Shown here one piece after another: positions 1 through 13,500 of a stretch of DNA of 64,000 nt; within the stretch, counting starts at the first letter, position 1; each line of letters starts with the position of its first letter. Made by a program: the position numbers and the translations under genes. Under the pieces are notes generated by a model. That model did not search any database, was not told the origin of the DNA, and was given only the letters and a program-made list of their open reading frames with translations. This stretch comes from Sipunculus nudus (lineage: Eukaryota; Annelida; Sipuncula; Golfingiida; Sipunculidae), in contig CM049306.1 of assembly GCA_026874595.1 (NCBI GenBank), forward strand, positions 42,598,019-42,662,018, read 5' to 3'.

Positions 1-529
1 GGCATATACATGCATCAGGTTTTATCTGTACGCGGAGCATTTAATTGCTAAATATTTGTACATCTTATGAAGTTTCTAGTGAATTATATGAATCATATTC
101 TTAATCATTTTGTACCAAGTCAAAAGCTATATAACAAGCCCATTGAGAATAGGTCATTGTTCCCTTAATATAAAGTATATAAAGTGAATCATGCTCTACA
201 AATAGTACAATAACCAGATGAAACATAACATGTGTGAGCACAGCATATGTCAGATGCCACAGACAGTGTGACCTGGGCATACTGACATCTACATCAGTAC
301 CTGCTGTTTAGTATACTGTGTGATCTGTACCTGTGGTGTATCAGGAATCACATACTATGGCATTGGCCTCTGTAGTGTTCATACATGTGTTGTACATCAG
401 TCTATCATATCAGTAAATGTAGGAATGTGTAAAACTGCACACCTTATGATAAAACTGAAAATTATTTTTGTATCGTAAATAAGTGTATGATTTATTTTTA
501 TTTGATTGATATTTTTACTGTTGATGCAG
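1..529 (+). other. Probable intron upstream of a terminal exon
   Basis: AT-rich sequence without a convincing open frame. It ends in a pyrimidine-rich stretch and GATGCAG at 523-529, which reads as a splice acceptor for the exon at 530. No other exon of that gene is visible here. Confidence 0.4.
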
Positions 530-600
530 CAATTTTAATGGCACTTGATGGATTTGGAAACCCATATGAAAACTTTGAAGCACGTCTTCCTCCAAAATAA
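530..600 (+). CDS. Terminal exon of an unidentified gene
   Basis: After the acceptor at 528-529, two bases (CA) finish a split codon. The frame then reads ILMALDGFGN and PYENFEARLPPK, followed by TAA at 598-600. Balanced amino-acid use, a good acceptor and a stop directly followed by AT-rich UTR-like sequence support a real 3' exon of a + strand gene that starts left of the window. I do not recognise the protein. A variant poly(A) signal ATTAAA lies at 687-692 and a canonical AATAAA at about 1555-1560. With only 23 codons, chance cannot be excluded. Confidence 0.5.
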
Positions 601-3600
601 CCAAAGAACCCTAAAAGTCTGTGTGACCCTTCCATATAACATTAAGTTCATTTACAGAAACCACCTTTTACTTTTGTAAAGCCCACATTAAATCTATGAT
701 ATGTTTATTTAGAATGAAATCTTATAATATCTGGATAACAAGTACTTAGTAATGGGAAAGAATCTTTATGAAAAATTAAAAATGAATGAATGCATAACCT
801 GTGTAAATGTATGCAGGATTAATGAAAAATGCTAATGCAAATATTTCTGCAAGAAGATATATTTCTTGCGTGGTTATTATTTTCATTAACAAGATGGTTA
901 TATCTAGTGCTAAAACTTGAAACTTTCGGGAACATTCTTGGTTAAGTGTTTCCAGTGATTATTTTAAGACAGTCTAGTTTACCAGTACCATTGATCCTGA
1001 GCTAGGGACTGAAGCTGATATATTTATATGTATATATATATATATATACTCTCTTGTTAAATGCCTTAGTCTTACAAGGGTGAGTGTAAGGTATATGGGC
1101 CTTGTTGTGTCGACAAACTGAGTGCAGACTCAAGTACTGTTTGCTTGAAAACCTGAGTACTGCCACCCTGCTGTTTTGTTCCTCGCAGGCAGAAGTCTTG
1201 CTGTATTATTGTCTGGTCTGTACAGTACACCAGTCAGGTGACCTTGAAAGGGTCAATGTAAGGTTTATGTGGAACAAATTGTGCCAGAAAATTCGCAGTA
1301 TATTGACATATCATCATTTATATTGTCTGTACAAATTTCCCGTCGGGACACAAGTGCAGCACAATAATGCAAATGGGTTTTATATTTTATAGTATCAACA
1401 GGAAACTGTAGATACTGTAGTTATACCAATGTACCGATAAAAATTGCTCTGGGCTAGGTTGTGTGTGTATGCTTACTAGAGTTTGAGGCTGGCGGTATAT
1501 TTAGCACAGGTTCCTCAGCTGCTGTATCTGGCTATACCACATCTGCCGTGCTAATAATAAAGCTAAGGAAAGGTGAAGTGAGGCCATGCACGGGCCCACT
1601 GCACCTCAGCTGGCCATTAAACACAACACTGCCTGCAGCAGAAGTGTGTTTTCTGGGCCAGTAGATCCACAAGTAATGGTCATAATATGCACACAGTATC
1701 ATGTACTTGATGCATCTTACAAATTATTGCTTGTTTTTATGTATATCATTCCTTACCTAAAGGGGTCCTTCAGACGTGCATCCTTATGATCAATATACAT
1801 ATTGATTATAATGCATTGCTCTGCAGATGTTCAATACATGTAGCCCAACCCACTAATCAAATAATCAGCAAAATTTAATTTATATTAATCTTGTTAAATT
1901 ATGAAAATGTATCAATATTAAAATCAGGAATTGTATGTTGTAAAAAGGGTTTTAAACAAGATGTCACAAGTGGCAAGATAAATGTGTACAAAGCTTTTCA
2001 GAGGTTTTTGCTGTATTTGAAGCTTATATTAATGTTTATTGAATGAAAAATGAAATATTATATGTTAGTGAGGTTCATCCATGTGTGATCTTGTTCTGAT
2101 AATACTTGCATAATATATATATAGTAAAAATAAGAAATGTCTTTACCACTGATTTCATTATAATTTACTATAAATCAAGCATTAGCATCTTGGCATCAGT
2201 TTGTGATTAGCAAAGAATCTTTCTTCCTCTTGTTGAAGAAATTTTCTGGTTCATGCAAATCAGGACCATGAAATGTACAGATACACATAAATTTGATTGT
2301 TCCTTTCACAAATTCATCCAGATAAACTGTAACTTGATACATTGTATATTGATACAAAGTAATTAGGACTGGTGTTTGCAGGTTTTGTTTTGTTGTAAAA
2401 GAAATTACAACCTACTCTGCAAGACATGTATATACAGTGAACTCTTTGTTATGGACATTGACAAAACCTCAATGTGTAACTGCAATAGAGGTCCCCACAG
2501 AGGTTATAGACCACCTTGAGCAATATAGCTCAGCCAGGCTGCTGCCAGCCAGGAGAGAATTCTTTATATGGTATGCACCATTAATGAGTTTGTAATACTG
2601 AAAACATGGTTCAGCATCTGTTTAACTGTACACAGATATATTGATGGCCTATTTTTAGCTCCTGTTTATATCTGCCACAGTTTTGATGATGAAATTGATA
2701 GTATTTCTTCAGTTTTCTTGCTTTGTTATTCCTGTGTATGAGTTGATACATATTTAAGTATCATGCTTGCTGTATTTTGTAATTGGCAAAAAGTCCAATG
2801 CCCTTAGTTGAACTCATCCCTGTGTAGAGTAATCACACAAAGATAAACTGTAAATCACCTTGAAACATTAGCAACTGGCTGCTGGTACAGGAGGTGATGG
2901 TAGTGTAGCTAGCTGCTGGCAGCATCGCAACTCAGCAGTTTGTTATCAGAAGCTAATGCACGAAGCACTGGAAAAAACAGGCGGAGTTCAGATAATTTTC
3001 AGCATTTGTAGGTAACAAATACAAAACAGATACCACAAAGAGGAAGTGCTCTTTTATGGAAACCTAAATGACCAAGGAACATCATTCACATGTTTAACTG
3101 ATTTGCTTTAGTATTCTCTTACAAATATTGATACTTTTTGTCAGTCATGCTATCTGGACCTGCCCTTTCATAATGGTCTACCAGTTAGCCCCACAAATTG
3201 AGGGGTTAAATGCAGTTTGTTTTGATACTTTGGTGTTTGTCTGAAGTTCCATTTATTATTCAAGGCCAGCTCATAAAGAAATGGAAAGCAAGATAATATA
3301 AAACTTAGTGTGTCAGTGATGAAGAAATTGTTTAAAAAGGAATTAGAAAGAGAAATTGTGCTAATTTTAGCTAAGGTACATTTTCAGGTTGTTAGCTAAG
3401 TGTTTGACTGGATCTTGTGTGTATTCACCATGCTGTCCAAAGAGACTTTCCCTGCATAGAAGTCAGTCTGTAAATATTCTACTGACATGTGGGCAACAGA
3501 ACACCCTTCCTTTTACCCAGACAATCAAAGGAACTACTCTCCATTGGGCTAATGAGGAATTTCTCCTACTGGCATCTGCAACCTCCCTCCAGCCTCCCTC

Positions 3601-4402
3601 TAGCAGCAGTATTTTGTCTGGATAAACTCTAAAGATCCAGTTTTCCAGGTGCATCTTCACAAGGTGTGCATAGAAAGACTCAAGTTTTATCCTCCTTGGC
3701 ACCATATGTGCCACAATTCAGTTACCACCATGGAGTGAGGGTTGTTATTTAAATTGTGATGTTATTAAACACACAATTTGTATCGCCTTCATATTGGCCA
3801 ACAACCATGCATGGCAACAACCAATATACTGTCATTCTTTTTAACTTTATATTTACTTGCAGAATGTTTTATTAATTTGAGAGTGCAATATGCCTCAGAT
3901 GTCACATGATAACTTGGTTTTGAACAGAGAATCATCTGGTGCCATCCTGATAAAATTGTTACTTTCACTAGGCATCTCAGTTTGAACGTTATGGAAAAAT
4001 GTTGTTGCTTTATGGCGATCTCATCCTAGGGCTTGGTGTGCTTGACACCAGTGCACCCAAACTGGCTGATACAGGCTTGTGCCAGGCTGATATGCTCCAC
4101 ATTAGCAGGCAGTGATAAGAACCAAGTATGTTATGTGTTATTGCACAGGGCCAAGGTACCGATTTATAAAATCATATTCCCTTTCTGTGGATAATTGCAT
4201 GGTTACTCTAATATATTATTGTGTACATTATATTTGGAGTTGTCCTGAACATGCTGATTTTCATGTGTACATAGAAGATATGTATTAGCAGATATTAAGC
4301 AGTTAGCCTTAAAATGTGTCTATTCTTACACATGATATTCTTGGCTTGTTTATATTTAATATTGACTGCATGGGAGTACAACTTCTTTTTATCTTGTTTC
4401 AG
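601..4402. other. Non-coding stretch: upstream gene's 3' UTR, then unassigned DNA before GRP94 exons
   Basis: No exon could be assigned. A short (TA)n run lies at 1029-1048. The short open frames at 1102-1392, 1461-1789 and 3389-3714 have no family signature or splice context. The missing 5' exon or exons of endoplasmin (signal peptide and acidic N-terminus) should lie here if the 530-600 exon belongs to another gene, but no donor preceded by a suitable coding stretch was found. Confidence 0.5.
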
Positions 4403-4544
4403 GGAGGAGGAAGCAATAAAATTAGATGGGCTTAGTGTAGCCCAAATGAAAGAATTACGAGATAAAGCTGAAAAACATACATTCCAAGCTGAAGTTGATC
4501 GTATGATGAAACTCATCATCAACTCTTTATATAAGAATAAGGAG
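4403..4544 (+). CDS. HSP90B1: GRP94 exon: N-terminal helix of the ATPase domain
   Basis: Acceptor TTGTTTCAG, donor GAG|GTAAGA. The first base is the third base of a split Arg codon. It encodes [10 protein letters not shown] and ends in [14 protein letters not shown], the near-invariant start of the HSP90 N-domain. An ATG at 4314 in the same frame lies in the intron and is not the start. Confidence 0.95.
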
Positions 4545-7500
4545 GTAAGAATTGACTAGATCATTCATGTTGTCTATGCTTATTTGAACATCATAATGAA
4601 AACACTATATCCTGAAGGAAAGATATCTAGCAAGTTATCCGCAAATATTTAATATATTACTATTAGACTTTTTTATGCATTTGTGGCATATCTATGAAAC
4701 AGAAAAATTGAGTAATGATTTGAGGAGTGTTTTATTTGTGGTGGCTTGAATTGTACATTGGAAAAGAATTAGATGACTGATTTTGCTTAACTTGCAGTAA
4801 TTTTTAATAACTTAAGTTGAAGTGTCCTCGATATGGTGATATTATAGTATGAAACAAAGTAACTGTTACATCGGAATGTGCAGTTAATGGAGTGAGCTTG
4901 TGATTGAGGGAGTGACTAATGACTAAATACAAACTTGACACCTCAGAGCCATTTTCTTTGCAAGCACTAGTTGAATTTATAAGACAGAAAAATATTATCA
5001 TTTTATCACTTTTACCATTCATATTCTGATGTTATGAATATTAATTGTGATAGTGTTTTTCTTTCTTTGTTTTCAGATCTTCTTGAGAGAGTTGATATCC
5101 AACGCATCAGATGCTCTTGACAAGATTAGATTTTTGTCTCTGACAGACAAGAGTGCATTATCAGCAACAGAAGAGCTCTCTATAAAAATTAAGGTAAATT
5201 TTAATTTACTTGTTCTTAGGTCCTTTCACAATGTAACATGTCAAGGCAAAAGTAATATGACCTTACCCTTGCACATTTAACATTTACAGTTGAATATTTT
5301 AAATGTGTATAGTAAGAGTACCTTGTTAAAAATGGAAAAAGGGTAAGCCCAACATAATTTGCATTAATAACGATACCTTAGTATTAAACTATTATTATAT
5401 GGAAATAGAACTGTAAAACTTGCATGATGGCAAATTTGAAGGCGTGAAATGCATGGAGGTATTTCAGTATTTTTAGCCATTAAAACTGCACCAATAATTA
5501 TTATTAATCATTAAAATCATAATGAACAGATTTTTAATAATTAAACTGAGCTATTCTTTGTTTGCAGGCAGACAAAGACAATCATGTCTTGCATGTCATT
5601 GATACTGGTATTGGCATGACCAAAAAGGACCTTGTAAATAACCTTGGTACCATCGCAAAATCTGGTACCAGTGAGTTCCTTCAGAAACTTGGAGATGCTG
5701 CATCATCCCAGGAGAGCAGTGATCTGATTGGACAGTTTGGTGTTGGCTTTTACTCTTCCTTCCTTGGTAAGATTCCGCAAAAGCTCTTGGTTACCCATGT
5801 CATTCCAAGCACTAGCCCCATATCAGCCCTCTGACATTATGACCAGATAACTGGCTGTCAGGGTGCCTTTACATCTAGGTCTGAGGAAGGCAATATAAAG
5901 CCCTATGAGGAATGGCTGCAAATATTTTTGTCATTTTGTACAACGCCTCATGGCCTACAGGTACACTGTCAATTGACATAAAACAGACTCATTGTAAGCA
6001 TTTTTAGTGTACTTTCTAACAACATCAGACTTGAGTGAGAAAAGTTCCATTTGATCTTGGCATATTGGTAAACCCCTCCACATGTTTGTTGAATTTTTGA
6101 CGGCTTGTCAAGGCTATCTGAGCACATGAGATAAATTTATTTTCACTTATATGAAAAATAAAATTAATTTTGCAGTTGCTACAGATGGCATTGTCCATTT
6201 AATATATTCATTACTTGTGGTATATTGTTCAAATTTGACTGATTTGTGCTGGTATTCACTGATGTAAGGTTGAAAACTTTTAAGTTTGGGTTTTAACATT
6301 TTACACTTGGTCCTATCAATCTACACATGGCTTATTTTTTATTTTAAGTAGTAGATTGTACCTTGAAATAAAAATTTTGGTTTTAACAGTTTACTTTTCC
6401 TGAATTGAATAGGGAAGGTGTCTACCAAGTAAAAGAATATGCAGTTGTATCAATCTGTTTGTATGCAAAAGTATCAGTTTGAAAGCATTCATTGATTTTG
6501 TTATTTGAGATATGGGTCATTCTGTGAGTAACTTTAATCTCAACATTAGACCCTTTCGGAGTATCTTGATTAACAAATGGTGTCAATTTTCCAGACCATG
6601 GATTTATAATGATAAATTGTTGATTTTAAACCTCAGCACAATAATCAGTATTAATTTTATTGTCAACAGTGGCCGACCGTGTGGTTGTGACTTCCAAGCA
6701 CAATGACGATGAGCAACACATCTGGGAGTCTGACGCCAACTCCTTCTCTGTGACCCAGGATCCCCGTGGCAACACCCTCGGCCGGGGAACCCAGATCAGG
6801 TCAGTCCTTGAATAAACAGATCATGTATTTGAAATAAACAATATTTTAATGAAAGCTGATTAAAAATGATTACGTACATCATGTCAAGTGTTTGTGCTTA
6901 TTTTATCATAAAAATGTCACACACCCATTTATTGTAACTGAGTTACATTTTGTGGGTCTGCAAGTTGGGATCAGCATAAGAGAACCATACTTTTGTATAG
7001 TCTTGTTCATTTTAGAATTATTACTCAGAAGTGAAATGAATGCTAATTAGCTCATGCCCCGGGGTTGCGGGGGGAGGCTTAAAAAAAACTTAAAAAAATT
7101 TAAATGTTTCCTCTGAAATCCTCTTGAAAAAAATCTTTACAGTAAAGAAAAAATTATTGTAACCTTGAGTAATGTATGCTGGACTTTTTTTGTGGTTATA
7201 TTTAATGTGAATATTAACTATATATATATAATATAAATATATTAATATATTTATATTTGTTTACCTGTGTTACAGCCTGCACCTGAAGGAGGAGGCCCAC
7301 GACTTCCTGGAACAGCACACCATCAAGGAACTGGTACAGAAGTACAGCCAGTTCATCAACTTCAACATCTACCTCTGGGACAGCAAGGTATTGCCATCAG
7401 CCTCACTTTACCCCTACACTCAATGTTCATGGACACTGCTATTCCAAGCCAATGTATTTATGTTCTTAAGTGTCACTTCTTAAAAAAAAATGATCATGGA

Positions 7501-10500
7501 ACACTGTTAATATTTAATTTTTTTTATTCAAAATATCAAAATGACCAAGAATAGAAGATCTTGTCATTGCAGAGGAGTAGATGTCAGAATTTATTTAATT
7601 CCAAAATATAACGGGAGTGTCCCTCATATGACCACCCTCCTGGTTAATGAAATACTAAAATTTGTCAATTTTATTTAATGTTTAAGTCAAATTTGAACAG
7701 GGTTAGTCATAAGACCCTTTTTGTGTTATCAACATGTCCAACTTTCCTAAACTTTGGCTTTGTTGCATCTTGTAGACTGAGACAGTCGAGGAGCCTCTGG
7801 ATGAGGAGGAGCAGAAGGAGGCTGAGGAAGATAAGGTAGAGGATGATAAAGAAGATGAGGATGATGAGGATGGAAAGGTTGAGGAGGAGGAGGACAAACC
7901 AAAGACCAAGAAAGTGGAGAAGACTGTGTGGGACTGGGTCCTCGTCAACGACAACAAACCACTCTGGACCAGAAAGTAAGGGAATGCTCAAGTGGTAAAG
8001 ATGAGAATAAAGATAGGAGTTATAGGCCAGACATTAAGTTAAGAAATTAAATTTAACGGAATATTGATTTGGAAAAAGGAAAACAATTATGAAAAATCTA
8101 GTTTTATTTTGATATTTAAAATATTCAAACAGAATCGTGAAAACAAGATTAAAATATGAAAAAAATATAAATATTTAAAAGAAAATGGAAATATCAAATT
8201 TAAATATGAAAACTATAGAATATTTAAACAGGTTAACTAGACTTTTTGAGGCAGTTGCATAATCAAATCTTTATGTAAAAATCTCATCTTTGTGTAAATT
8301 TTATACTGCTTCTTTCACGTTACTTAAATAGAATAAGCTTATTAAATGAAATTGGGGATGTCAATGAAAAAATCTTCATAATTTAAGAGTAAATACTCTC
8401 CAAACTCAAATATTAATGTATTCTACTTTAGCACTAAGTATAAATGATTTATAGAATATTTGGCAGTAAAGTTTGTGAAAAAGTATTTGTGATAAACACT
8501 TTTAATGTTATTTCACAGGCCAGCTGACATTACAGATGATGAATACAGTGAATTCTACAAGTCATTCACACGTGACCATGATGAGCCTTTGGCCAAGACC
8601 CACTTCACAGCCGAGGGAGAAGTGACTTTCAAGTCTATCCTGTTCATCCCCAAGACCTCACCCTCCGACATGTTCCACCACTACGGCAAGAAGACTGATA
8701 TGATCAAGATGTACGTGCGACGTGTCTTCATCACCGACAACTTCGAAGACATGATGCCCAAGTACCTTTCTTTTGTTCGTGGAGTGGTAAGTTTTCTTGA
8801 CCTTGTTAACTGTGTCATTCACACTGATGTGGATCTGGCTCGAAATTATTATCCCTAGTTTGTGACAAGAAAATAGGTTTCAATTTGCTATATATTAGTT
8901 GAAACCTGAAAGCATACAGTGAAATAAGGGTATTTTTTAAGGGTTTTATGTTTCATAGTAACCATTCTCTTTCAACCATGTGATAATCATTGTAAACATG
9001 AGAAAAGTATATTTCATTAAAATTTATAATAAAACTTCATAATTGATTATAGCCACTGATATCAGTATTTTGCATGTTTTAACTACAGTTTTGGTTTTAT
9101 ATTTAGTCTTTGACGTGCTCATTTGACATGTTCTGGAAGAAATTTGGATGTTACCATTTTATTCAGTGCGATGGTTATTACCATCAGTGTAAACTTGAAT
9201 TACTGTCAGTGTAATGTTTTATAACTACCACTGCAAAAGTGTATTACTCAAAATGTATCGGTTTATAAATGTCAGTGTGATGGTTTATTAATGTCAATTT
9301 GATGGTTTATCAGTGTCAATGTTATTATATTGGTTTATTAATGTCAATGTAATGTTTTCCAGGTTGACTCTGATGACCTGCCACTGAACGTTTCTCGTGA
9401 GACCCTGCAGCAGCACAAACTTCTCAAGGTCATCAAGAAGAAACTGGTCCGCAAGACACTCGACATGATCAAGAAAATCGCTAAGGATGAGTACGAGAAG
9501 TTCTGGAAGGAATTCAGCACAAAGTAAGGTTTTCTAATCACTTGTTAAAGAAAACTTAAGTAGTAAAAAAGGGGGACAAATTTAGATAAACCATGTTATG
9601 GTTGTTTGCAGCATTTTTTCTTTTATGATGTAGTATATTTTAAATAGGTCTTGTGATGTCTTTCAAATCAGATCTCACTAAAATAGTTGTAGAAGTATGA
9701 ATATAATGTTTATTTATCTGCACTCTCCTGTGACACCATTAAACCTAAAAACTCAAGTCATCTTGTTTATAATCTTTTTTATATCAGGTATAGAGAAAAA
9801 AATTCATTATGGTATTAATCTGTATTATTTGCCAACATTGTCCACATAATCAGATGTAAAACAAAAGAGTCATTTAAATTTGATTGATATGTAGAATATA
9901 GAATCCCAAATTTCTTGCAAGGTTCATATATCTGTTTCCCTTTTGTTATTACAGCATTAAACTGGGTGTTATCGAGGATCACTCCAACAGAACTCGTCTG
10001 GCAAAACTGCTGCGTTTCTTCTCCTCAAACTCCGAGAGCGAGACCACATCCTTGGCCGAATATGTTGAGCGCATGAAGGAGAAGCAGGAGCACATCTATT
10101 TCATCGCCGGCACATCCCGCGAGGAGGTCGAGCAGTCTCCATTTGTGGAACGTCTCTTGAAGAAGGGCTATGAGGTGCTGTACCTTGTTGAAGCCGTTGA
10201 CGAATACACCATCCAGGCTCTGCCAGAATATGAAGGAAAGAAATTCCAGAATGTCGCCAAGGAGGGACTCAAGCTCGACCAGTCTGAGAAGGCCAAGGAG
10301 AGGAAGGAAGCTCTGGAGAAGGACTTTGAACCCCTGCTTAACTGGATGAAAGATGATGCCCTGAAGGACAAGGTAAGGATAAATATATCTTTTATAGGAT
10401 TTCCACTCCCTGATAAAGTATTGAATTTTGAAAATTAAAAAATCTATACTGAAAAAGTCTTAATTTTAACAGAATTATTTCAGGCTGTCTAAAAATGTCT

Positions 10501-13500
10501 CATCTATGTGTTTTCTGTTGGTAAATTACTAATGATTTAATTAACCCAGCAAACACAGTTCACGCTGAAATACCGTTATTCATAGGGGGGATAAGGTCAT
10601 AAGTGTTTGCTTTGTTTGCTTTATGACATGAAAGACTTTCATGTTTGATCTGGAGCTGCAGTAACCCTGTTTTTCTACCCATGCAGAGTAAAGAAGGTGT
10701 CATCCTTTTACAGGAAATTTAAAAATGATACCTGTTGGCTATAAAAGCATCTGAGCTTAATGTGAGTGAAGATGTAGACTTAATTGTATATACACCAGGT
10801 TACAGATTCTAAAACTGTGATGATAAGGATTATCATCTGTGTAAATCAAAAATTGAGCAGAGTACTGTGAAAGCAAAGAAGACTGCTGAGTGAAGCATTC
10901 CTTCGTATACAATAATAAATACTTCTTAAATAATGGAATGATGGGAATTTTGTGACCTGATTTTTCTTATACAGGAATAGGTTTGAAGTGTATGGCTCAT
11001 GCTGAAGTTTCTTAGAGATTGTTTAGGTTATGTCAGGTGGGTCAACAAATGTTGGGTGGCTCAGAGTGGTCTGCCGTTGTTGTTAACTAGAATAGATGTT
11101 GTAACAGGTGGTTGTTGGTGTGTTTCAGATCGAGAAGGCCACCATTTCTGAGCGTCTGTCCACCTCACCATGTGCTCTGGTCGCCAGCTCTTATGGATGG
11201 TCTGGCAACATGGAGCGCATCATGAAGTCCCAGGCTTACCAGAAGGCTAATGATCCATCCCAGTCGTAAGTGACCTTGACCTCCAATATTGACCCCTGTG
11301 CCTTGAGTTTCCATAGTAACATGTGATGATCAGGGTACAAGCACTGTACTGACTCATAGAGCAGGCCCAGCTCCAGTGCAGCTGTTGTATGTAATCAGAA
11401 ACTGTATACACACCATACCCAAACACATCTATACCGCCTGTCATCCAGTACATCAGCCAAGGCTCAGAACTTGCATACATACATAACCAGGCTCTTAATA
11501 TACTGGTGTATCAAGTGTTCTGCTGTATGAACATTGCATGCATCCAATATCATGCCATTTTAACACATAAGAAAACACTGCACTTTAAGACTCCTAACTG
11601 TAATAATATCAATTTAAAATAGCAGGACTAATGGACTACATGAAATGATATGCAACATTTTATAATATTCCCATTCAATGAAAAGTTTTACATGAAAAAA
11701 TATGCAATTTTATTTGCCTTTGATAAACAAGAAAACTTTTGATCTGCTATCAGGCAGAATAGTACTTTCAATTACTGTTGGGAAAAAACCTCTTTAATGG
11801 TTCCTTCCTAAGAGGAATAACATCAAACTTGAATTTAAAAAAGCACTTTAACAAAATTAACGATTTTGCTGTTTTGATGATTTAATAATAAAATACTAAG
11901 ATATTAAGTATTATTGTATATTTTCTTACTGTGATCTTTTAGTATTGTTACAAATTTTCATATGTATTATAGATTCTATGCCACCCAAAAGAAGACTCTT
12001 GAGCTGAACCCACGCCACCCTCTCATCAAGGAACTGAAACAGCGTGTTGAAACCAACAAGGAAGATCAAACCACAAAAGACCTAGCCGTCCTGCTTTTTG
12101 AGACGGCAACTCTCCGCTCTGGCTACTCCCTGAAGGATACTGCTGACTTTGCCGAGAGGATTGAGAAAATGATGCGAATCAGCCTTGACATCTCTCTTGA
12201 TGAGAAGGTGAGGATGAGATAATATTAAAGCCTGTTTGATGAGGGTGGTCTATTTGAAATGAGCCTCTTTGAGAGGATATGATTTTGAGGAAGTATAATA
12301 AGTCATTTGAATAAAAGTACATGTCAATTTGAATAAAAGTACGTCATTTAGTATGTAAATGTAGCTATTAATGTTTTTGTACATAAAACTAAAACTGAAA
12401 AATCATTTGTATTTAATTGTAATTAATTCATTGATTTGAGATATTAGCATTAGCATACAAACACTGAGGCACAAGTAATATTTTAACAATTTAATCATTA
12501 AAGACATTGACTCTAGTATGAGTGGAGTTTACTGTTATCGTTTGACAATGTTATACACAAGATAGGGTATGATAATTAATACTCACAAATAGGTTAGAAG
12601 TCTTTGTCCTTAACTTACTGAATGGTTAGAAGTGATTGTCCATACTTACAACTATTAGTTACTGAATTGTGCACCTAGGCTGTAAATGTTAAGTGTATTG
12701 TACACTTGTAAATTTGTGTGTATAGTAAGTTTTGTTTATCACACACAGGTTGAGGATGAGCCTGAGGATGAGGAGGTAGCTGGGGAGGCTGAGGAGGAAG
12801 CTGATGAGGAGGAAGAGGAGGCTGGAGATGCTTCTGCTGCTGAAGAGACCCCTGAAAAACAAGAGGATAAAACAGAGGCAGAAACTGCTCAAGAGGTAGG
12901 TCCTACCTGACCGCCAACTTTATATCCTGGCTTAGTTAACTCTGCAAAGAGGAAAACTTAATGCTTCATTTCTGTCATAATAATACATGTCAGCTATTGC
13001 CATGAAATCCTTATACTTGTGCTTTTTTTTTTTCAAAAATTTTAATTTTATATTTGATGCCAGCCATTAATAAGGTGAGAATTTGCATTAAAAAAATCGT
13101 TGTAGTAATATTTTGGAAGAAATACATCTGAAGCCACCCTGTTTAAAAATGAAAAATTCCAAGTTTCAGAATTTCTAAAAAAGCTGATTATGTAGTGTGA
13201 AGATTTCAAATTTTACATTGGTAATGTAGTTTTGATCGGTAGACAGAGTAATCATTAGATTTACTAGTTGCATGCTACACCTTCTAGAAGCAGGGTGGTT
13301 TAATGAACATGATGCCTTTGTTAGATGTGTTGCTGTTCCTTGCACCTGCTTCCAAATGCTGAGATTTGCCTGAGTGTTAATTCGCATCATGGTATTTGGC
13401 ATGGTTTGGTTTTTACCAGAATTAGCCTTCTCGCAAAAACACCAGTTTGGTTTACCTGACCCCAGCACTAACAACCAAGAAAAAAAAGAAAAGAAAAAGA

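Noticed and set aside
2675-2757. Short frame MMKLIVFLQFSCFVIPV after CCACAG as a candidate signal-peptide exon for GRP94
   Set aside because: No donor site at a suitable phase and no acidic segment following; it ends in TAA.
7703-7991. Ser/Leu-rich minus-strand frames
   Set aside because: Antisense of the GRP94 charged-linker exon.
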